Assembly: GCA_964561875.1 (NCBI GenBank)
Contig: CAZLQL010000017.1
Location: 1-7,640, forward strand
Length of the DNA: 7,640 bases
Reading direction: 5' to 3'
DNA from: CAIOGI01 sp964561875
GTDB taxonomy: Bacteria; Patescibacteriota; Minisyncoccia; Phycocordibacterales; PALSA-1337
How positions within the stretch are numbered: position 1 is the first letter of the stretch; each line of letters opens with the position of its first letter. The notes under the pieces were generated by a model. The model made no database searches. It was given only the letters and a program-made list of their open reading frames with translations, and had not been told where the DNA came from. Made by a program: the position numbers and the translations under genes. Shown here piece after piece: positions 6,287 to 7,640 of this stretch.

Positions 6287-6314
6287 ATTATAAAACAAAT
6301 AAAATTTAAATCAC
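6287..6314 (-). promoter_or_regulatory. Candidate leaderless promoter of the PsbP-like gene
   Basis: A perfect TATAAT (6292-6287) lies six bases (TAAAAT) before ATG 6280, so +1 would be the A of the start codon. The upstream partner is weak: GTGATT at 6314-6309 with a 16-base spacer, lying just inside the end of trmD. The A/T-rich setting makes chance possible. Confidence 0.4.
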
Positions 6315-6962
6315 ACCTCCCCTCTTCCATTCCTCTATTTTTTTATGATCTCCGGAAAGAAGTACTTTTGGTACTCTATATTTTTTATTTTTATACTCTA
6401 TAACTTCTGGTCTGGTAAAGACATCACTACTTGCCACTCTATTTTCTTCCAAAGAATTGAAATCCCCCAAAACTCCTTGTATTTGTCTAGAGATACAATC
6501 CATCATTATCATTGCTGGTAACTCTCCACCCGTTAGAACAAATGGTCCAACTGAAATTTCTTCTACTTTAAAAGCTTTTTTTACTCTTGCATCTATTCCT
6601 TCATATCTACCACAAACTATAACCATATCGGTAAATTTATTTGCAACAGTTTTTGCATAACTTGTATCAAACTGGTTACCACTAGGTGTAAGCCAAACTA
6701 TTTTAATTTTCTTTTTTGTACTCTTTTTACCAACAGCTTTTTCTATAGCTTTTATAACTGGCAAAGCTTGTATTACCATACCCGGACCTCCACCATAAGG
6801 TTTATCATCTACCCTTTCTCTTTTTTCTTTTTTATTACTAAAATCTCTGGGGTTATAAAATTTAACTTTTATCTTTTTATCCTGTATTGCGCGTTTCAAA
6901 ATAGACTCATTTAAATATGAGGTCAGTGCGTCTGGGAAAAGTGAAATAATATGAAATGTCAT
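6306..6962 (-). CDS. trmD: tRNA (guanine-37-N1)-methyltransferase
   Basis: TrmD uses S-adenosylmethionine to methylate N1 of G37 next to the anticodon, which prevents +1 frameshifting. It is a cytoplasmic SPOUT (trefoil-knot) dimer. Seen: I-I-S-L-F-P at 5-10 (which fixes the start), L-N-E-S-I-L-K-R-A at 17-25, D-D-K-P-Y-G-G-G-P-G-M at 52-62, the knot motifs C-G-R-Y-E-G-I-D at 117-124 and V-L-T-G-G-E-L-P-A at 142-150, R159 matching E. coli R154, G-V-L-G at 163-166, T-R-P-E at 183-186 and V-L-L-S-G-D-H at 200-206. The protein stops at 218 residues, so most of the C-terminal segment of the 255-residue E. coli enzyme is missing. By motif alignment the catalytic Asp (E. coli D169) is Asn174. There is no Shine-Dalgarno; the ATG abuts a T-tract. 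The usual rpsP/rimM/rplS neighbours are absent. Confidence 0.95.
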   Translation of the reverse strand: MTFHIISLFPDALTSYLNESILKRAIQDKKIKVKFYNPRDFSNKKEKRERVDDKPYGGGPGMVIQALPVIKAIEKAVGKKSTKKKIKIVWLTPSGNQFDTSYAKTVANKFTDMVIVCGRYEGIDARVKKAFKVEEISVGPFVLTGGELPAMIMMDCISRQIQGVLGDFNSLEENRVASSDVFTRPEVIEYKNKKYRVPKVLLSGDHKKIEEWKRGGVI

Positions 6963-6993
6963 AAAAAAATACCGTGGTCACATTGTACCACGG
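6963..6993 (-). terminator. Intrinsic terminator of the orphan gene, abutting the trmD start codon
   Basis: A perfect 7-bp stem (arms 6987-6993 and 6972-6978, CCGTGGT/ACCACGG) with an 8-base loop is followed on the minus strand by TA and T7 (6969-6963). The ATG of trmD comes immediately next. The hairpin begins 22 bases after the stop of the upstream gene. The same DNA carries the trmD -10 box. Confidence 0.85.
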
Positions 6994-7010
6994 ATTTTCT
7001 GAGTTGTAAA
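6982..7010 (-). promoter_or_regulatory. trmD promoter embedded in the preceding terminator
   Basis: On the minus strand TTTACA (7010-7005, five of six to TTGACA) is followed after exactly 17 bases by TACAAT (6987-6982, five of six to TATAAT), with TGG just before it, an extended -10. This is the best-spaced promoter in the window. Start would be an A near 6975, giving a leader of about 13 bases that includes only the 3' arm remnant of the hairpin, so the new transcript could not fold the terminator. Confidence 0.65.
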
Positions 7011-7015
7011 TCAAG

Positions 7016-7462
7016 TTAATGATTTTCGGGAGTATCACTAAGCGGAGTTAAAGGTATAAATTTTGACACTAACTCATCACCCACTCCTGGTTGTCTTCCT
7101 GATTTAAAACTTCTTAAAATAGAAAGGAGGTAATCAAAACCGTCTTTTCTCGCCACAGAATCATTGACTATGAAATCATGATCTTCAACCAGACTTATAA
7201 GCCTCCTTTTGTCTGTATTTGGGAAGACACTACACCTTACCTTGACTGTGTTTGAACTAATAGAAACACTTGTTACCAACCACCAAAAACCATTATAAAA
7301 ACTAAAGTAGTAATCTACTGGATATTTATCAATACCATTTTCCACCTCAAGAGAACACACTTTTGTAGCCAAAGGTATTTGTTCTAAATTATTCGAGTAA
7401 TCTTCTCCTCTTATATTTGAGGATGGATAGACAGAAAATTCAAAACGAATTGAAGTTTTCAT
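7016..7462 (-). CDS. Uncharacterised 148-residue protein
   Basis: I do not recognise this protein. It has no signal peptide, no membrane span and no obvious catalytic motif. The N-terminal two thirds (about 1-85) read as beta strands rich in aromatic residues (I-R-F-E-F-S-V-Y, Y-Y-F-S-F-Y-N-G-F-W-W-L-V), and the last third has a helix-like V-A-R-K-D-G-F-D-Y-L-L-S-I-L-R-S-F (about 103-119) and a loose Pro/Thr/Ser-containing tail. ATG 7462 is preceded by AAAGGAG three bases upstream, a Shine-Dalgarno with rather short spacing, which supports this start. It is a monocistronic unit: a terminator lies upstream (7551-7584) and another just past its stop (6972-6993). The strand, ribosome-binding site, coding-like composition and terminator pair make it a real gene. 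A cytoplasmic location is likely; no function is proposed. Confidence 0.75.
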   Translation of the reverse strand: MKTSIRFEFSVYPSSNIRGEDYSNNLEQIPLATKVCSLEVENGIDKYPVDYYFSFYNGFWWLVTSVSISSNTVKVRCSVFPNTDKRRLISLVEDHDFIVNDSVARKDGFDYLLSILRSFKSGRQPGVGDELVSKFIPLTPLSDTPENH

Positions 7463-7465
7463 ATA

Positions 7466-7472
7466 CTCCTTT
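7466..7472 (-). promoter_or_regulatory. Shine-Dalgarno of the orphan gene
   Basis: AAAGGAG on the minus strand ends three bases before ATG 7462. The match is good but the spacing is shorter than usual. Only this gene and the PspC gene have a recognisable Shine-Dalgarno here. Confidence 0.6.
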
Positions 7473-7512
7473 GTTAAATTTTAAGATCTATTTCACAACA
7501 CAATACACCCGC

Positions 7513-7518
7513 ATTATA
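7513..7518 (-). promoter_or_regulatory. Candidate -10 box of the orphan gene
   Basis: A perfect TATAAT (7518-7513, minus strand) lies between the upstream terminator and the gene and would give a leader of about 44 bases carrying the Shine-Dalgarno. No clear -35 is visible at 16-18 bases, so the call rests on the -10 alone. Confidence 0.3.
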
Positions 7519-7550
7519 AATATGTAAATACAATTTTTATAATATGTCAC

Positions 7551-7584
7551 AAAACAAAAACCACCTTTCGGTAGTTTTTGTTTT
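7551..7584 (-). terminator. Intrinsic terminator of the gene at the right edge
   Basis: Fifteen-base arms (7551-7565 and 7570-7584) enclose a loop that reads GAAA on the minus strand, a stable GNRA tetraloop. The only imperfect pair (7562/7573) is a G-U wobble in minus-strand RNA but a C-A mismatch in plus RNA, which assigns the strand. The 3' arm ends GGTGGTTTTTGTTTT. It begins 11 bases after the stop at 7596. Confidence 0.85.
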
Positions 7585-7595
7585 AACATTTTTAT

Positions 7596-7640
7596 TTAAA
7601 TCTTTAGATCCGCCATTGCTTCATCTACTGTCTTTGAAGC
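7596..7640 (-). CDS. C-terminal fragment of an unidentified protein (partial at window edge)
   Basis: The minus strand enters the window in frame with the codons A-S-K-T-V-D-E-A-M-A-D-L-K-I and then TAA at 7598-7596. The other two minus frames meet stops within a few codons, and the stop is followed at once by a strong minus-strand terminator, so this is very probably the end of a real gene. Fourteen residues, helix-like and acidic/basic mixed, are too few to identify the product. Confidence 0.6.
   Translation of the reverse strand, partial: ASKTVDEAMADLKI

Noticed and set aside
6457..6660. Plus-strand open frame inside trmD
   Set aside because: It is antisense to conserved TrmD knot motifs and has no Shine-Dalgarno.
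1..7640. CRISPR array, insertion sequence, tRNA/rRNA or attachment site
   Set aside because: No regularly spaced repeats, transposase frame, terminal inverted repeats, cloverleaf or rRNA-like sequence was seen on either strand.

Overview
The window looks like a chromosomal segment of a small-genome, A+T-rich bacterium. The best guess is Candidate Phyla Radiation / Patescibacteria, probably the Parcubacteria (Paceibacteria) side. Reasons: a compact 1056-residue RpoB without the large lineage insertions of proteobacterial RpoB, a short 218-residue TrmD that ends just after the SPOUT core, rpoBC not preceded by rplJ/rplL, very short intergenic gaps and many uncharacterised small proteins. The code appears standard: 1056 codons of rpoB contain no in-frame TGA, and the PspC gene ends in TGA just before a terminator, which argues against the TGA=Gly code of Gracilibacteria/Absconditabacteria. 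The lineage is inferred from sequence character, not from a database search.

Layout. Positions 1-40 hold the first codons of rpoC and 74-3244 hold rpoB (both minus strand; an rpoBC operon). A leader and probable promoter for rpoB follow (3245-3342). Next is a minus-strand accessory block: an NYN-domain putative ribonuclease (3434-3955) directly coupled to an upstream Ig-like-fold protein of unknown function (3957-4487), and a divergent CYTH-like protein (4592-5119). A plus-strand PspC-domain membrane protein (5239-5493) diverges from the CYTH gene and ends at a strong hairpin terminator. Facing it are a membrane-anchored PsbP-like/secreted protein (5645-6280) and trmD (6306-6962). An orphan 148-residue protein (7016-7462) sits between two terminators. 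The last bases (7596-7640) are the C-terminal codons of another minus-strand gene.

Working together. rpoBC and trmD are housekeeping (transcription; tRNA m1G37). The NYN and Ig-like genes form a tight two-gene unit (stop and start one base apart). The others appear to be single transcription units bounded by hairpins. Initiation is mixed: a clear Shine-Dalgarno exists for PspC and one for the orphan gene, while several others have a -10-like box so close to the ATG that leaderless or near-leaderless mRNA is likely.

The most striking local design is upstream of trmD. An intrinsic terminator for the orphan gene and a near-consensus extended -10 promoter for trmD occupy the same roughly 50 bp, with the T-tract abutting the trmD start codon. 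Other points of interest are three altered residues in the rifampicin pocket of RpoB, loss of the usual catalytic Asp in TrmD, and loss of the E-x-E-x-K signature in the CYTH protein. No CRISPR, insertion sequence, rRNA or tRNA was seen, and no gene-free stretch exceeds 300 bases.
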